DNA from: Curtobacterium sp. 9128
Lineage (GTDB): Bacteria; Actinomycetota; Actinomycetes; Actinomycetales; Microbacteriaceae
Direction of reading: 5' to 3'
DNA length: 64,000 nt
NCBI RefSeq assembly: GCF_900086645.1
Contig: NZ_LT576451.1
Coordinates: forward strand, 1,302,001-1,366,000
The notes below the pieces were generated by a model that was given only the letters and a program-made list of their open reading frames with translations, was not told where the DNA came from and searched no databases. Below, in pieces: positions 16,674-25,489 of this stretch (its first letter is position 1; each line of letters starts with the position of its first letter). The translations under genes and the position numbers were made by a program.

Positions 16674-17684
16674 ATGACGCAACAGACCCGGATCGGCCTC
16701 TTCGGCACCGGTCGCATCGGACAGGTCCACGCCATGAGCGTCGCCGCCATCGACGACGCGGAGCTCGCGTGGGTCTGTGACCCGTTCGTCGAGGGCGCCG
16801 AGCGCACGGCAGCCGAGTACGGCGGCAGGGTCAGCACGGACCCGGCCGAGGTGTTCGCCTCGGGGGAGGTCGACGCCGTCATCATCGCGGCTCCGACCGC
16901 GACGCACGTCGACCTCATCGACGCTGCGATCGACGCCGGTGTCCCGGTGCTCTGCGAGAAGCCGATCGACCTCGACCTGGCTCGCGTCGACCGGCTGCGC
17001 GAGAAGGCAGCGGCGGCGACCGTGCCGATCGTGCTCGGGTTCAACCGCCGGTTCGACCGGCACTTCGCCGAACTGCACCGCCGGGTGACGGCGGGGGAGA
17101 TCGGCACGCTCGAACAGCTGCTCATCACGAGCCGCGACCCCGCCGAGCCGCCGGCGGCGTACCTCGCCGCATCGGGCGGGATCTTCCGGGACATGACCAT
17201 CCACGACCTCGACATGGCGCGGTTCTTCGTGCCGGAGATCGTCGAGGTCACCGCCCGCGGTGCGAACACCTTCAGTGCGTCTGCCAGGGAGTTCGGGGAC
17301 TTCGACTCGGCGGTCGTCACCCTGCGCGGGGCGAACGACGAGCTGGTCGCCATCACGAACTCGCGGCATGCCTCGTACGGGTACGACCAACGGTTCGAGG
17401 TCTTCGGCTCGGAGGGGCTGCTCCAGGTCGGCAACCAGACGGACACCCTCGTGCGGCACTGGGGAGCGGGAGCGGTCGAGTCGCTCGAGCCGTACCAGAA
17501 CTTCTTCCTGCAGCGGTACGCCGAGGCGTACCGGCTCGAGGTCGTCGAATTCCTGAAGGCGGCCAGGGGCGAGCCGTCGCGCAGCCCCGGCTTCGAAGAC
17601 GGTCGCGCGGCGCTCGTGCTCGCCGACGCCGCCGACCGGTCAGCGCGGACGGGTGCGTCCGTCGCGGTGGACCTGTCACGATGA
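16674..17684 (+). CDS. iolG: Inositol 2-dehydrogenase
   Basis: The 336-residue enzyme is the closest IolG match of the three paralogues. It should oxidise myo-inositol to 2-keto-myo-inositol with NAD. It shows GLFGTGRIGQVHAMSV, CEKPIDLDL near residue 100, the strongly IolG-like GFNRRFDRHFAELHRRV, and FRDMTIHDLDMARFF with the catalytic Asp/His. A good ribosome site (AGGAG) precedes the ATG at seven bases. It follows the second dehydrogenase after 32 bases and overlaps the next gene by ATGA, so it is co-transcribed. Confidence 0.88.
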   Translation: MTQQTRIGLFGTGRIGQVHAMSVAAIDDAELAWVCDPFVEGAERTAAEYGGRVSTDPAEVFASGEVDAVIIAAPTATHVDLIDAAIDAGVPVLCEKPIDLDLARVDRLREKAAAATVPIVLGFNRRFDRHFAELHRRVTAGEIGTLEQLLITSRDPAEPPAAYLAASGGIFRDMTIHDLDMARFFVPEIVEVTARGANTFSASAREFGDFDSAVVTLRGANDELVAITNSRHASYGYDQRFEVFGSEGLLQVGNQTDTLVRHWGAGAVESLEPYQNFFLQRYAEAYRLEVVEFLKAARGEPSRSPGFEDGRAALVLADAADRSARTGASVAVDLSR

Positions 17685-18568
17685 GCCGGGTCAGCCAGGA
17701 CCTCGTCGCGACGTGCTGGACGACGGCCGGGACCGCGGTGCCGGACGGTCCGTCGGAGCGGAGCTCGTTCTCGGCGCGCGAACGGGTCAGCGCCGCGGCC
17801 GACGCCGGGTTCGTCGGTCTCGGGTTCGTCGTCGACGACCTGGAGGTCGTCCGCGACTCGATCGGGTTCGAGGCGCTCCGCGAACACGCCGAGCGGGTCG
17901 GCATCCGGCATCTCGAGGTGGAGCTGGTGAAGGACTGGTGGCGTGACCCGGACGAGCGTCCGTGGCGTGCCCGGTGGGAGCTGCTGGCCGAGGCCGCACG
18001 GGTGTTCGGCAGCCCGATGGTGAAGATCGCACCGCCGCCCGCGCCCACGGTGGACTCGCTCGAACCGTACGTCGGACCGTTCCGGCGCCTGGCCGACGAG
18101 GCTGCGGGGATCGGCACCCGTCTCGCGCTCGAGCCGCTCCCGTTCGCCGGGATCTCCTCGATGCCGCAGGGATCGGAGCTCGTCCGTGCGGTCGACCACC
18201 CGCACGCCGGGTTGGTCGTCGATTCGTGGCACGTCTTCCGGGCGGGGACGTCCCTCGACGAACTCCGTCACACGCTCGATCCGGCGACCGTGGTCGGGGT
18301 CGAGGTGAACGACGCCGACGCACTGCCGCAGCCGGGTCTGAGCCTGTTCGAGGACACCCGCGACAACCGGCGGTACCCAGGAGAGGGCGCGCAGGACGTC
18401 GTCGGGTTCCTCCGCACGATGGCCGAGGTCGGGTGGTCGGGGCCGTGGGGTGTCGAGATGCTCTCCACCGAGCATCGTGCGAAGTCGCTCGCCGATGCGC
18501 TCGACGCCGCACGGGACACGACGCTGCGGTGCCTCCGGCTCGCCGGGGCCGACCGCCAACCAGCCTGA
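17681..18568 (+). CDS. Sugar phosphate isomerase/epimerase, TIM-barrel (2)
   Basis: The 295-residue protein is a second xylose-isomerase-like TIM barrel. Visible elements are DAGFVGLGFVVDDLEV near residue 42, LEVELVKDWWRDP near residue 75, RLALEPLPFAGIS with a metal-binding Glu, HAGLVVDSWHVFRAG with Asp and His, and WGVEMLSTEHR at the end. The substrate is unknown. In this operon it could epimerise or dehydrate a keto-inositol, or act on another sugar entering the pathway. It overlaps iolG by four bases and ends 94 bases before iolB, where a new regulatory motif begins. Confidence 0.8.
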   Translation: MSRVSQDLVATCWTTAGTAVPDGPSERSSFSARERVSAAADAGFVGLGFVVDDLEVVRDSIGFEALREHAERVGIRHLEVELVKDWWRDPDERPWRARWELLAEAARVFGSPMVKIAPPPAPTVDSLEPYVGPFRRLADEAAGIGTRLALEPLPFAGISSMPQGSELVRAVDHPHAGLVVDSWHVFRAGTSLDELRHTLDPATVVGVEVNDADALPQPGLSLFEDTRDNRRYPGEGAQDVVGFLRTMAEVGWSGPWGVEMLSTEHRAKSLADALDAARDTTLRCLRLAGADRQPA

Positions 18569-18575
18569 GACGCTT

Positions 18576-18622
18576 TTCTCACAGCGGACGGTTCGTCCAG
18601 CAAGCGATAAAAGCGCTATGCT
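18576..18622 (+). promoter_or_regulatory. Regulatory region before iolB with the shared TTCTCAC/GGACG motif
   Basis: TTCTCACAGCGGACG (18576-18590) continues into GTTCGTCC, so GGACGGTTCGTCC (18586-18598) forms a small inverted repeat. The same pattern occurs twice in the 10691-10820 region. TATGCT (18617-18622) is a possible -10 box for iolB. The site indicates a separate promoter for iolB-iolD-aldehyde dehydrogenase under the same control as the transporters. Confidence 0.45.
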
Positions 18623-18661
18623 CGTCCTGTCCGAACGCAACGACGCAGAGAGGATCACAAC

Positions 18662-19501
18662 ATGGTCGACCCGCAGGTGCTCAAGCACGGCGCATGGGAC
18701 GTCATCACCCCGGAGATCGCCGGATGGGAGTACGTCACCTTCCAGGTGAAGACGTTCGGCGACGGCGAGACCGTCGAACTGGCAGCCGACGGCAACGAGC
18801 GGGCGTTCGTGAACCTGCACGGTGACCTCGTCCTCACCGTGGGTGGGGTCGAGTACCGCATCGGCGGCCGGGACACGGTCTTCGACGGACTCGGGCACAC
18901 CCTCTACGTCCCCCGTGACACCGCCGTGACGGTCACCGCGACACCGGGTGCCGAACTCGCGATCGCGAGCGCACCGGCCACCGAGCAGCACGAGGTCGTC
19001 CTCGTCACGCCGGACGACGTCGGCTCCGCGACCCGCGGCGCCGGGAACGCGACGCGGCAGGTCTCGACGCCGATGTCGCCCGACTTCCCGGCCGACCGTC
19101 TGCACGTCGTCGAGGTGTGGACCCCCGGCGGCAACTGGTCGAGCTTCCCGCCGCACAAGCACGAGCACGACGTCGACGGCGAGGCGCAGCTCGAAGAGGT
19201 CTACTACTACCGCACCCGTGACCCGGAGAACGGGTGGGCACTCCAGCGGGTGTACAGCCCGGAGCGCGACTTCGACCTCGACGTCCCCGTCCGCGACGGT
19301 GACATCTGCCTGATCCCCTGGGGTTACCACACCACCGTGGCGGCGCACGACCAGGACCTCTACTACCTCAACGTCCTCGCCGGACCCGCGCCGAAGCGCA
19401 CGCTGCAGGCCGCCGAGGACCCTGCCCTCGCTCCGGCCCGCGCCAAGTGGGACGACCTCGGCACCGACCCCCGCGTGCCGTTCGTCCCGGTCCGCCCCTG
19501 A
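18662..19501 (+). CDS. iolB: 5-deoxy-glucuronate isomerase
   Basis: IolB converts 5-deoxy-glucuronate to 2-deoxy-5-keto-gluconate in inositol breakdown. The 279-residue double-cupin protein has the typical WDVITPEIAGWEYVTFQV opening. The metal-binding region is FPPHKHEHD near residue 163, followed by EEVYYYR with a Glu ligand, and a later WGYHTTVAAHDQDLYYLN His region. Length is close to the family (about 270-300). GAGAGGA precedes the ATG. The next gene, iolD, starts 24 bases after the stop. Confidence 0.93.
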   Translation: MVDPQVLKHGAWDVITPEIAGWEYVTFQVKTFGDGETVELAADGNERAFVNLHGDLVLTVGGVEYRIGGRDTVFDGLGHTLYVPRDTAVTVTATPGAELAIASAPATEQHEVVLVTPDDVGSATRGAGNATRQVSTPMSPDFPADRLHVVEVWTPGGNWSSFPPHKHEHDVDGEAQLEEVYYYRTRDPENGWALQRVYSPERDFDLDVPVRDGDICLIPWGYHTTVAAHDQDLYYLNVLAGPAPKRTLQAAEDPALAPARAKWDDLGTDPRVPFVPVRP

Positions 19502-19524
19502 CCCACCACAGAAGGAAGTCCGCA

Positions 19525-21441
19525 ATGGCGCAACATCCTCAGCCGACCCGCCGCCTCACGGTGGGCCAGGCGATCGTCGAGTTCATGCAGGCCCAGCACG
19601 TCGAGCGCGACGGCGTCACGACGCCGTTCTTCGGGGGTGCGTTCGGCATCTTCGGCCACGGCAACGTCGCGGGTCTCGGCCAGGCGCTCCTGCAGTACCA
19701 GGACGTCTTCCCCTACTACCAGGGGCGCAACGAGCAGGGCATGGTCCACATCGCGACCGGCTACGCGAAGATGCGGAACCGCCTCGGCGCGCTCGCCGTC
19801 TCCACGTCGATCGGTCCGGGCGCGACCAACATGGTCACGGGTGCCGGCACCGCGACGGTGAACCACATCCCGGTCCTGCTCTTCCCGTCCGACGCGTTCG
19901 CGACCCGGTCGACCGGCGCCGTCCTGCAGCAGCAGGAGCACCCGTACGCGATGGACGTCACCGCGAACGACTCCTTCCGCGCGGTCTCGCGCTACTTCGA
20001 CCGGATCAACCGGCCGGAGCAGCTCGCGTCGGCACTCCTCGAGGCGATGCGGGTCCTGACCAGCCCCGCCGACACCGGTGCCGTGACCATCGCGGTCCCG
20101 CAGGACGTCCAGGCCGAGGCGTACGACTTCCCGGAGGCGTTGTTCTCGCACCGCGTCTGGCACGTCGCCCGCAACCGCCCGGACCGTGCGGCGATCCAGC
20201 GCGCCGCCGAGCTGATCAGGAGCGCCGACAACGCGGTGGTGATCGCCGGTGGCGGGGTCGTGTACTCCGACGCGACGGACGAGCTCGTCCGCTTCGCCGA
20301 GTCGACCGGCATCGGCGTCGGTGTCACGCAGGCGGGCAAGGCGGGCATGCCGTGGGAGCACCGCCTGGCGCTCGGCGCGCTCGGCTCGTCCGGGTCGGCG
20401 TACGCGAACGCCATCGCGAACGGTGCGGACGTCGTGATCGGCATCGGCACGCGCTACACCGACTTCACGACGGCCTCGAACACGATGTTCCAGAACCCCG
20501 ACGTAGCGTTCGTCAACATCAACGTCGCCGAGGTCGACGCGTTCAAGGAGTCCGGCATCCCCCTCGTCGGCGACGCCCGTGAGACGCTCGCCGAGCTCCG
20601 CGCCGCGCTCGACGGCTTCGCGCTCGACGCCGACGTCGTCGCGTCGAACGAGCGGGCCGCGAGCGACTGGCGTGCCGAGGTCGACCGCATCATCGAGGTG
20701 CAGGACGGCCCGACGCTGTCGCAGGCCGAGATGCTCGGACTGCTCAACACCTCCGCTGAGGACGACGACGTCGTCATCAACGCCGCCGGTTCGATGCCGG
20801 GGGACCTGCACCGGCTCTGGCGACCGGGCAGCACGAAGGGCTACGACATCGAGTACGGCAACTCGTGCATGGGCTACGAGGTCGCAGGTGGTGTCGGCGC
20901 GCAGCTCGCCGCCCCGGACCGACGTGTCCACGTGCTCGTCGGCGACGGCTCGTACCTGATGATGTCGCAGGAGATCATGACCGCGGTGCAGGAACACCTG
21001 CGCATGACCATCGTGATCGTCGACAACTTCGGGTACGGATCGATCGCAGCACTGTCGGAGACGCTCGGCTCGCAGACGTTCGGCACCCGCTTCAACGAGC
21101 GCGGTGAGGCCCTGCGTCACGACGGCCGGCGCCTCGAGGTCGACTTCGTCGCGAACGCCGCGAGCTACGGCGCCGAGGTGTTCTCCGCCGACACCGCAGA
21201 CACCTTCCGGAATGCACTCGACGACGCCCGTGCGTACGACGGCACCAGCGTCGTCTACGTCCGCGTCGACGCCCAGGGCCGCTTCGGCGGCTCCGGCGCC
21301 TGGTGGGACGTCCCCGTCGCCGAGGTCTCGACCCTCGACAGCACGAAGGACGCCCGCGCCGCCTACGACGAGCACAAGCGGGACCAGCGGCTCTACCTGA
21401 CGCAGTCCGCCCCGCATGTCCGAGAACTGGAGCACTCATGA
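19525..21441 (+). CDS. iolD: 3D-(3,5/4)-trihydroxycyclohexane-1,2-dione acylhydrolase
   Basis: IolD is a thiamine-diphosphate enzyme that opens the ring of the dione to 5-deoxy-glucuronate. The 638-residue product has the three-domain acetolactate-synthase architecture. The N-terminal domain has YYQGRNEQGMVHIATGY with the catalytic Glu; the middle domain has NAVVIAGGGVVYSDATDELV; the C-terminal domain has the GDGSYLM...N ThDP/Mg motif. The length fits IolD. The start is ATG 19525 after GAAGGAA; frames open further upstream lie inside iolB. Its stop overlaps the aldehyde dehydrogenase start (ATGA). Confidence 0.95.
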   Translation: MAQHPQPTRRLTVGQAIVEFMQAQHVERDGVTTPFFGGAFGIFGHGNVAGLGQALLQYQDVFPYYQGRNEQGMVHIATGYAKMRNRLGALAVSTSIGPGATNMVTGAGTATVNHIPVLLFPSDAFATRSTGAVLQQQEHPYAMDVTANDSFRAVSRYFDRINRPEQLASALLEAMRVLTSPADTGAVTIAVPQDVQAEAYDFPEALFSHRVWHVARNRPDRAAIQRAAELIRSADNAVVIAGGGVVYSDATDELVRFAESTGIGVGVTQAGKAGMPWEHRLALGALGSSGSAYANAIANGADVVIGIGTRYTDFTTASNTMFQNPDVAFVNINVAEVDAFKESGIPLVGDARETLAELRAALDGFALDADVVASNERAASDWRAEVDRIIEVQDGPTLSQAEMLGLLNTSAEDDDVVINAAGSMPGDLHRLWRPGSTKGYDIEYGNSCMGYEVAGGVGAQLAAPDRRVHVLVGDGSYLMMSQEIMTAVQEHLRMTIVIVDNFGYGSIAALSETLGSQTFGTRFNERGEALRHDGRRLEVDFVANAASYGAEVFSADTADTFRNALDDARAYDGTSVVYVRVDAQGRFGGSGAWWDVPVAEVSTLDSTKDARAAYDEHKRDQRLYLTQSAPHVRELEHS

Positions 21442-22925
21442 CCGACGCGACCGACGTCCTGGACTCGACCACGGACTCGGCGACCATCGTGGCCGGGGTC
21501 CCCACGGGCCTCCTGATCGGTGGGGTCGAGCGAGCCGCGTCGGACGGCGCCACGTTCGACGTCCACAACCCCGTCGACGGCAGCGTGATCGCGACCGTCT
21601 CGAGCGGGACCCGGAACGACGCGCAGGCGGCGGTCGACGCCGCCGCCGACGCGGCGGCCGACTGGGCGGCGACCCCGCCCCGGAAGCGTTCCGAGATCCT
21701 GTCCCGCGCGTACGACCTGATGATCGAGCGCGCCGACTGGTTCGCCAGGCTCATCACGGCGGAGAACGGCAAGGTGTTCGTGGACGCCCGCGGCGAGGTC
21801 GTCTACGCGGCCGAGTTCCTCCGGTGGTACGCGGAGGAGGCCGTCCGGATACCCGGTGCGCTGCAGACGGCACCAGGGGGTGCGAACAAGATCCTCGTCG
21901 AGCACCGCCCGATCGGGATCGCGATCCTCGTCACCCCGTGGAACTTCCCCGCGGCGATGGCGACCCGCAAGATCGGACCCGCACTCGCCGCAGGGTGCAC
22001 GACGGTCCTGAAGCCGGCCAGCGACACCCCGTTGACCGCCCTCGCGATCGGTGCACTCTTCGCCGAGGCCGGACTGCCGGCCGGGGTCCTCAACGTGTTG
22101 CCGAGCCGGTCCTCCGGCACCGTGGTCGAGCAGATGGTGCGCGACCCGCGAGCTCGGAAGCTGTCGTTCACCGGCTCCACCGAGGTCGGCGTCAAGCTCA
22201 TGAAGCTCGCGGCGGAGTCCGTCGTGAACACGTCGATGGAGCTCGGTGGCAACGCGCCGTTCGTGGTCTTCGACGACGCGGACCTCGACGAGGCAGTGGC
22301 CGGCGCGATGATCGCGAAGATGCGCAACGGTGGCGAGGCCTGCACCGCCGCGAACCGCTTCTACGTGCAGGAGGGCATCGCGGCCGCGTTCTCGGAACGG
22401 CTGGCCGAGGCAATGGGGGCACTGCGCACCGGCGACGGTCTGGCCTCCGACGTCCAGCTCGGTCCGATGGTGAACGAGGGCGCCCGTGACGACATCGCCC
22501 GTCTGGTGGACGGCGCGAAGGAGGACGGCGCGACGGTGCTCACCGGCGGCGCGTCGCCCGACGGGCCCGGCTGGTTCTACCCGGCGACGGTGCTGAGCGA
22601 CGTCCCCGAGCATGCTCGCATCCTCAAGGAGGAGATCTTCGGGCCGGTGGCGCCGATCGTGACGTTCCGCACCGAGGACGATGCGGTGCGGCTCGCCAAC
22701 GGCACCCCGTTCGGGCTCGTCTCGTACGTCTACACGCAGGACCTCGCGAGGGGCCTGCGCGTCAGCGGCAGGATCGAGTCCGGCATGGTCGGTCTGAACC
22801 GTGGACTGGTGTCCGACCCGGCGGCGCCGTTCGGGGGCATGAAGGAGTCCGGCATCGGCCGCGAGGGCGGTGCCGAAGGGCTCCTGGAGTACATGGAGTC
22901 GCAGTACATCGCGGTGAGCTGGTAG
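21438..22925 (+). CDS. NAD(P)-dependent aldehyde dehydrogenase, succinate-semialdehyde dehydrogenase (GabD)-like
   Basis: The 495-residue ALDH shows VTPWNFPAAMATRKIGPALAAG, FTGSTEVGVKLM, the general-base ELGGNAPFVV and the nucleophile region NGGEACTAANRF. It ends with GGMKESGIGREGG. These features match GabD-type enzymes. The CoA-dependent methylmalonate-semialdehyde dehydrogenase IolA usually found in inositol operons has a different cysteine region. In this place it could oxidise malonate semialdehyde, the last intermediate of the pathway, but that is inference. Translationally coupled to iolD; the next gene is convergent after 19 bases. Confidence 0.88.
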   Translation: MTDATDVLDSTTDSATIVAGVPTGLLIGGVERAASDGATFDVHNPVDGSVIATVSSGTRNDAQAAVDAAADAAADWAATPPRKRSEILSRAYDLMIERADWFARLITAENGKVFVDARGEVVYAAEFLRWYAEEAVRIPGALQTAPGGANKILVEHRPIGIAILVTPWNFPAAMATRKIGPALAAGCTTVLKPASDTPLTALAIGALFAEAGLPAGVLNVLPSRSSGTVVEQMVRDPRARKLSFTGSTEVGVKLMKLAAESVVNTSMELGGNAPFVVFDDADLDEAVAGAMIAKMRNGGEACTAANRFYVQEGIAAAFSERLAEAMGALRTGDGLASDVQLGPMVNEGARDDIARLVDGAKEDGATVLTGGASPDGPGWFYPATVLSDVPEHARILKEEIFGPVAPIVTFRTEDDAVRLANGTPFGLVSYVYTQDLARGLRVSGRIESGMVGLNRGLVSDPAAPFGGMKESGIGREGGAEGLLEYMESQYIAVSW

Positions 22926-22944
22926 CCGGAAGCCGGCAGGTGCG

Positions 22945-23715
22945 CTACTGCAGCGGGGTCGTCAGTTCGCTGGCGACCCCGCGCTCCAGTTCTGCCACGG
23001 CCCCGAGTGCCGCGTCCACGAACTCGTCCGCACGCTCCCGGATGTCCACCGACCGACCGGCGATCGACAGGCACCCGATGAGTTCGCCGGCCGAGCCGAG
23101 CACGGGGAACGCGAGGGCACCGATCCCGATGGTCGCGTCGTCGAGCGAGAGCGTGTGGCCCTGGGCGCGGGTGCGGCGCACGTCCTCGCGGAGCGCGTCG
23201 GCGTCCACCATCGTCTTGCTGGTCAGCGGACGACGATCCGGGCCGTCCGACAGGTACTCCTCGACGTCGCGGGTGTAGGCGAGGACGAGCCGGCCGGCAC
23301 CCCCGGCGTACAGCGGGAGCGACCGACCAGGGGCGAGCGTCAGGACGCCGATGCCACGACCGGGCGCCCAGTCGATGCAGACCGCCTCGTCGCCACGAGG
23401 CACCGTCAGGAACGCGGTCTGCTCCGTGCGCTCGGCCAGGTCGTCGAGGACCCGGCGTGCCGACGCCCACTCGGTCATGGCGTCACGCGCGGCATCCGCC
23501 AGGTGCAGCCACTTCACGCTGAGCCGCGCCCGGTTCTCGTCCGTCGTCGTGGCCATGCCGACTGCCTTCAGTCCGTCGATGAAGCGGTACACGCTGGGTC
23601 GCGGGAGACCGGTGGCCTCGGCGAGTTCGGCGGGGGAGAGGTCGCCGCGCTCGGCGAGTGCTTCGACGACCGCCATCGAGTTGGCGAGGACGCGCATCGG
23701 TTTCCGGTCAGCCAC
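22945..23715 (-). CDS. IclR family transcriptional regulator (1)
   Basis: The 256-residue protein has an N-terminal winged helix (LSPAELAEATGLPRPSVYRFI, about residues 24-44). The C-terminal IclR effector domain shows the pattern AVCIDWAPGRGIGV, LPLYAGGAGRLVLAY and IGIGALAFPVLGSAGELIGCLSIAG. I chose the GTG at 23715, preceded by GGAGG on the minus strand, which overlaps the end of the next IclR gene by eight bases. Two IclR genes in one transcript, divergent from the transketolase operon, suggest that both control it. Confidence 0.9.
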   Translation of the reverse strand: MADRKPMRVLANSMAVVEALAERGDLSPAELAEATGLPRPSVYRFIDGLKAVGMATTTDENRARLSVKWLHLADAARDAMTEWASARRVLDDLAERTEQTAFLTVPRGDEAVCIDWAPGRGIGVLTLAPGRSLPLYAGGAGRLVLAYTRDVEEYLSDGPDRRPLTSKTMVDADALREDVRRTRAQGHTLSLDDATIGIGALAFPVLGSAGELIGCLSIAGRSVDIRERADEFVDAALGAVAELERGVASELTTPLQ

Positions 23716-24493
23716 GTCGTCCTCCGTCGTACCCGAGATCGGCGCTGATCGCCGCGGCGGTGGACACCACGAGTGCCCCGAGTTCCGGTTCGCGGTCGAT
23801 GAGACGCTCGCGGAGCCCGCTGATGGACACCGCCGCGACGAGCTCGCCGCGGTGGTTGAACACGGGGCTGCCGAACGCCGCGATCCCGATCGTGACGTCC
23901 TGGTCCGAGCGGGCGTACCCCCGTCGCCTGGTCGTCTCGAGCTCGGCTTGCAGGTCACCGCGGGACGGCACCGGGTAGGCCGGGTCCGTCGCGGCGACGA
24001 GCTCGTCGATGACGGCGTGCTGTTCGCCGGCGGGCAGGAACGCCAGGAGCGCCCGGGGCGCTCCGCCGACGTGCAGCGGGAGCGCGTCACCGACCTGCAT
24101 CGCCACGGAGCGGACGTCGTGCCCCTCGAGGCGTTCGACGCAGACGGCCCGGGTCCCGCGGCGGTAGCACAGCAGCGCGGCGACGCCCGCGGTGGAGCGG
24201 AGCTCCCGCATCCTCGGCAAAGCCAGTCCGCGCACGTCGAGGGAGTCCTCGAGAACGCCGCCGATCTGCATGCACGCGAGTCCGAGCCGGTACGTCCCGC
24301 GTACCGGAGCCGGGTCGACCCAGCCCATCGCGATGAGACTCTGCAGCAGCCGGTAGGTGGAGCTCGTGGGCTCGTCGACCGCGTCCGCGAGGGCACTCAC
24401 GGTCAGTGCCTCGGCGTCCGCCAACGCGTCGATGATCGCGCCGGCCTTGCTGAGGATCTCGATCCCGCCGTCGTCGGAGGCGCCGTCTGCCAT
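23708..24493 (-). CDS. IclR family transcriptional regulator (2)
   Basis: The 261-residue protein has the IclR winged helix (LTVSALADAVDEPTSSTYRLLQ, about residues 30-50) and an effector domain with AVCVERLEGHDVRS, LPLHVGGAPRALLAF, VTIGIAAFGSPVFNHRGELVA and VSISG. The ligand of this family is often a small acid or keto-sugar. It heads the leftward regulator pair and faces the transketolase operon across 105 bases that contain palindromic sites. It shares only the family pattern with the neighbouring paralogue, so the two may sense different signals. Confidence 0.9.
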   Translation of the reverse strand: MADGASDDGGIEILSKAGAIIDALADAEALTVSALADAVDEPTSSTYRLLQSLIAMGWVDPAPVRGTYRLGLACMQIGGVLEDSLDVRGLALPRMRELRSTAGVAALLCYRRGTRAVCVERLEGHDVRSVAMQVGDALPLHVGGAPRALLAFLPAGEQHAVIDELVAATDPAYPVPSRGDLQAELETTRRRGYARSDQDVTIGIAAFGSPVFNHRGELVAAVSISGLRERLIDREPELGALVVSTAAAISADLGYDGGRRG

Positions 24494-24530
24494 GTCGTCA
24501 TCTTCCCATGACCGATGCGCTCGTTGAATC

Positions 24531-24561
24531 TCACTCAGTAGACATGTCGTTCACGGAGTGA
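24531..24561. promoter_or_regulatory. Palindromic operator candidate between the IclR pair and the transketolase operon
   Basis: TCACTC (24531-24536) and GAGTGA (24556-24561) form an inverted repeat around the palindrome GACATGTC (24541-24548). The site sits in the only intergenic gap shared by both divergent operons, and it is where an IclR dimer or tetramer could bind. A -10-like TAGTTT follows at 24562. Assignment to either IclR protein is inference. Confidence 0.4.
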
Positions 24562-24598
24562 TAGTTTTGGCGCACCACCGCAGAGCAAAGGAGTCGCC

Positions 24599-25489
24599 GT
24601 GACACGCAACGACGCGAGAGACGTCGAACACCTCGAGACCGTCGCCCGAGAAGGGCGATGGCGCGTCCTCGAGACGGTGGCTGCGAGCAAGGCCGGCCAC
24701 GTCGGCGGGCCCATGTCGGCCATGGACCTGATGGTGGCCCTGTACTTCCACCAGCTCCGGATCGACCCCGAGCGGCCGCACGACCCCGATCGCGACCGGT
24801 TCATCCTGTCCAAGGGGCACTCCGCGATCGGCCTGTACTCGGTCCTGGCGCTCCGCGGGTACTTCCCCGTCGAGGAGCTCGCCACGTTCGACCACGGCGA
24901 CTCGCGCCTGCAGGGTCACCCGGACATGAAGCTCACCCCGGGGGTGGACTCCTCCACTGGTTCGCTCGGCCAAGGACTCTCCGCCGGCTCCGGCATGGCG
25001 ATCGCCGCCAAGATGCAGGGCAAGGACTTCCACACCTGGGTCGTGCTCGGCGACGGCGAGATCGAGGAGGGCATGGTCTGGGAGACCGTGATCCACGCCC
25101 CTCGGTACGGCCTCGACAACCTCACCGCGATCGTCGACCTGAACGGCCTGCAGCAGTACGGCTGGCCGGCGGGCGACCATGACCGGTACGACCGCAGCGA
25201 GCCGATGGGGCACGTCAACCTGCCAGCGGTGTTCCGAGGGTTCGGATGGAACGTCATCGAGATCAACGGGCACGACTTCGAGGAGATCCTCGATGCCTAC
25301 GCCGAGGTCGACGCCGCCCGCGGCACGACCGGCAAGCCGACCGCGATCATCGCCCACACGGTGAAGGGCAACGGCGTCTCGTTCACCCGCGCGACGTTCA
25401 AGTGGCACAACGGCGTCCCGACCGCGGAACAGCTCGACACCGCTCGCGCGGAACTGCTCATCGACCAGAAGACGGAGGCCCTCGCATGA
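24599..25489 (+). CDS. Transketolase, N-terminal subunit
   Basis: The 296-residue protein is the thiamine-diphosphate and metal-binding half of a split transketolase. It shows [38 protein letters not shown], the [12 protein letters not shown]...N motif that binds ThDP and Mg, and a final KGNGVSF. Full-length transketolase is about 660-700 residues; here the pyrimidine-binding half is the next gene. The start is GTG after AAAGGAG at 24587. Split transketolases may also act on unusual sugars rather than in the standard pentose phosphate pathway. Confidence 0.92.
   Translation: MTRNDARDVEHLETVAREGRWRVLETVAASKAGHVGGPMSAMDLMVALYFHQLRIDPERPHDPDRDRFILSKGHSAIGLYSVLALRGYFPVEELATFDHGDSRLQGHPDMKLTPGVDSSTGSLGQGLSAGSGMAIAAKMQGKDFHTWVVLGDGEIEEGMVWETVIHAPRYGLDNLTAIVDLNGLQQYGWPAGDHDRYDRSEPMGHVNLPAVFRGFGWNVIEINGHDFEEILDAYAEVDAARGTTGKPTAIIAHTVKGNGVSFTRATFKWHNGVPTAEQLDTARAELLIDQKTEALA

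Noticed and set aside
16541..19525. A 994-codon open frame on the minus strand
   Set aside because: It is antisense to iolG, the TIM-barrel gene and iolB, which have clear motifs on the plus strand; composition is typical of a shadow.
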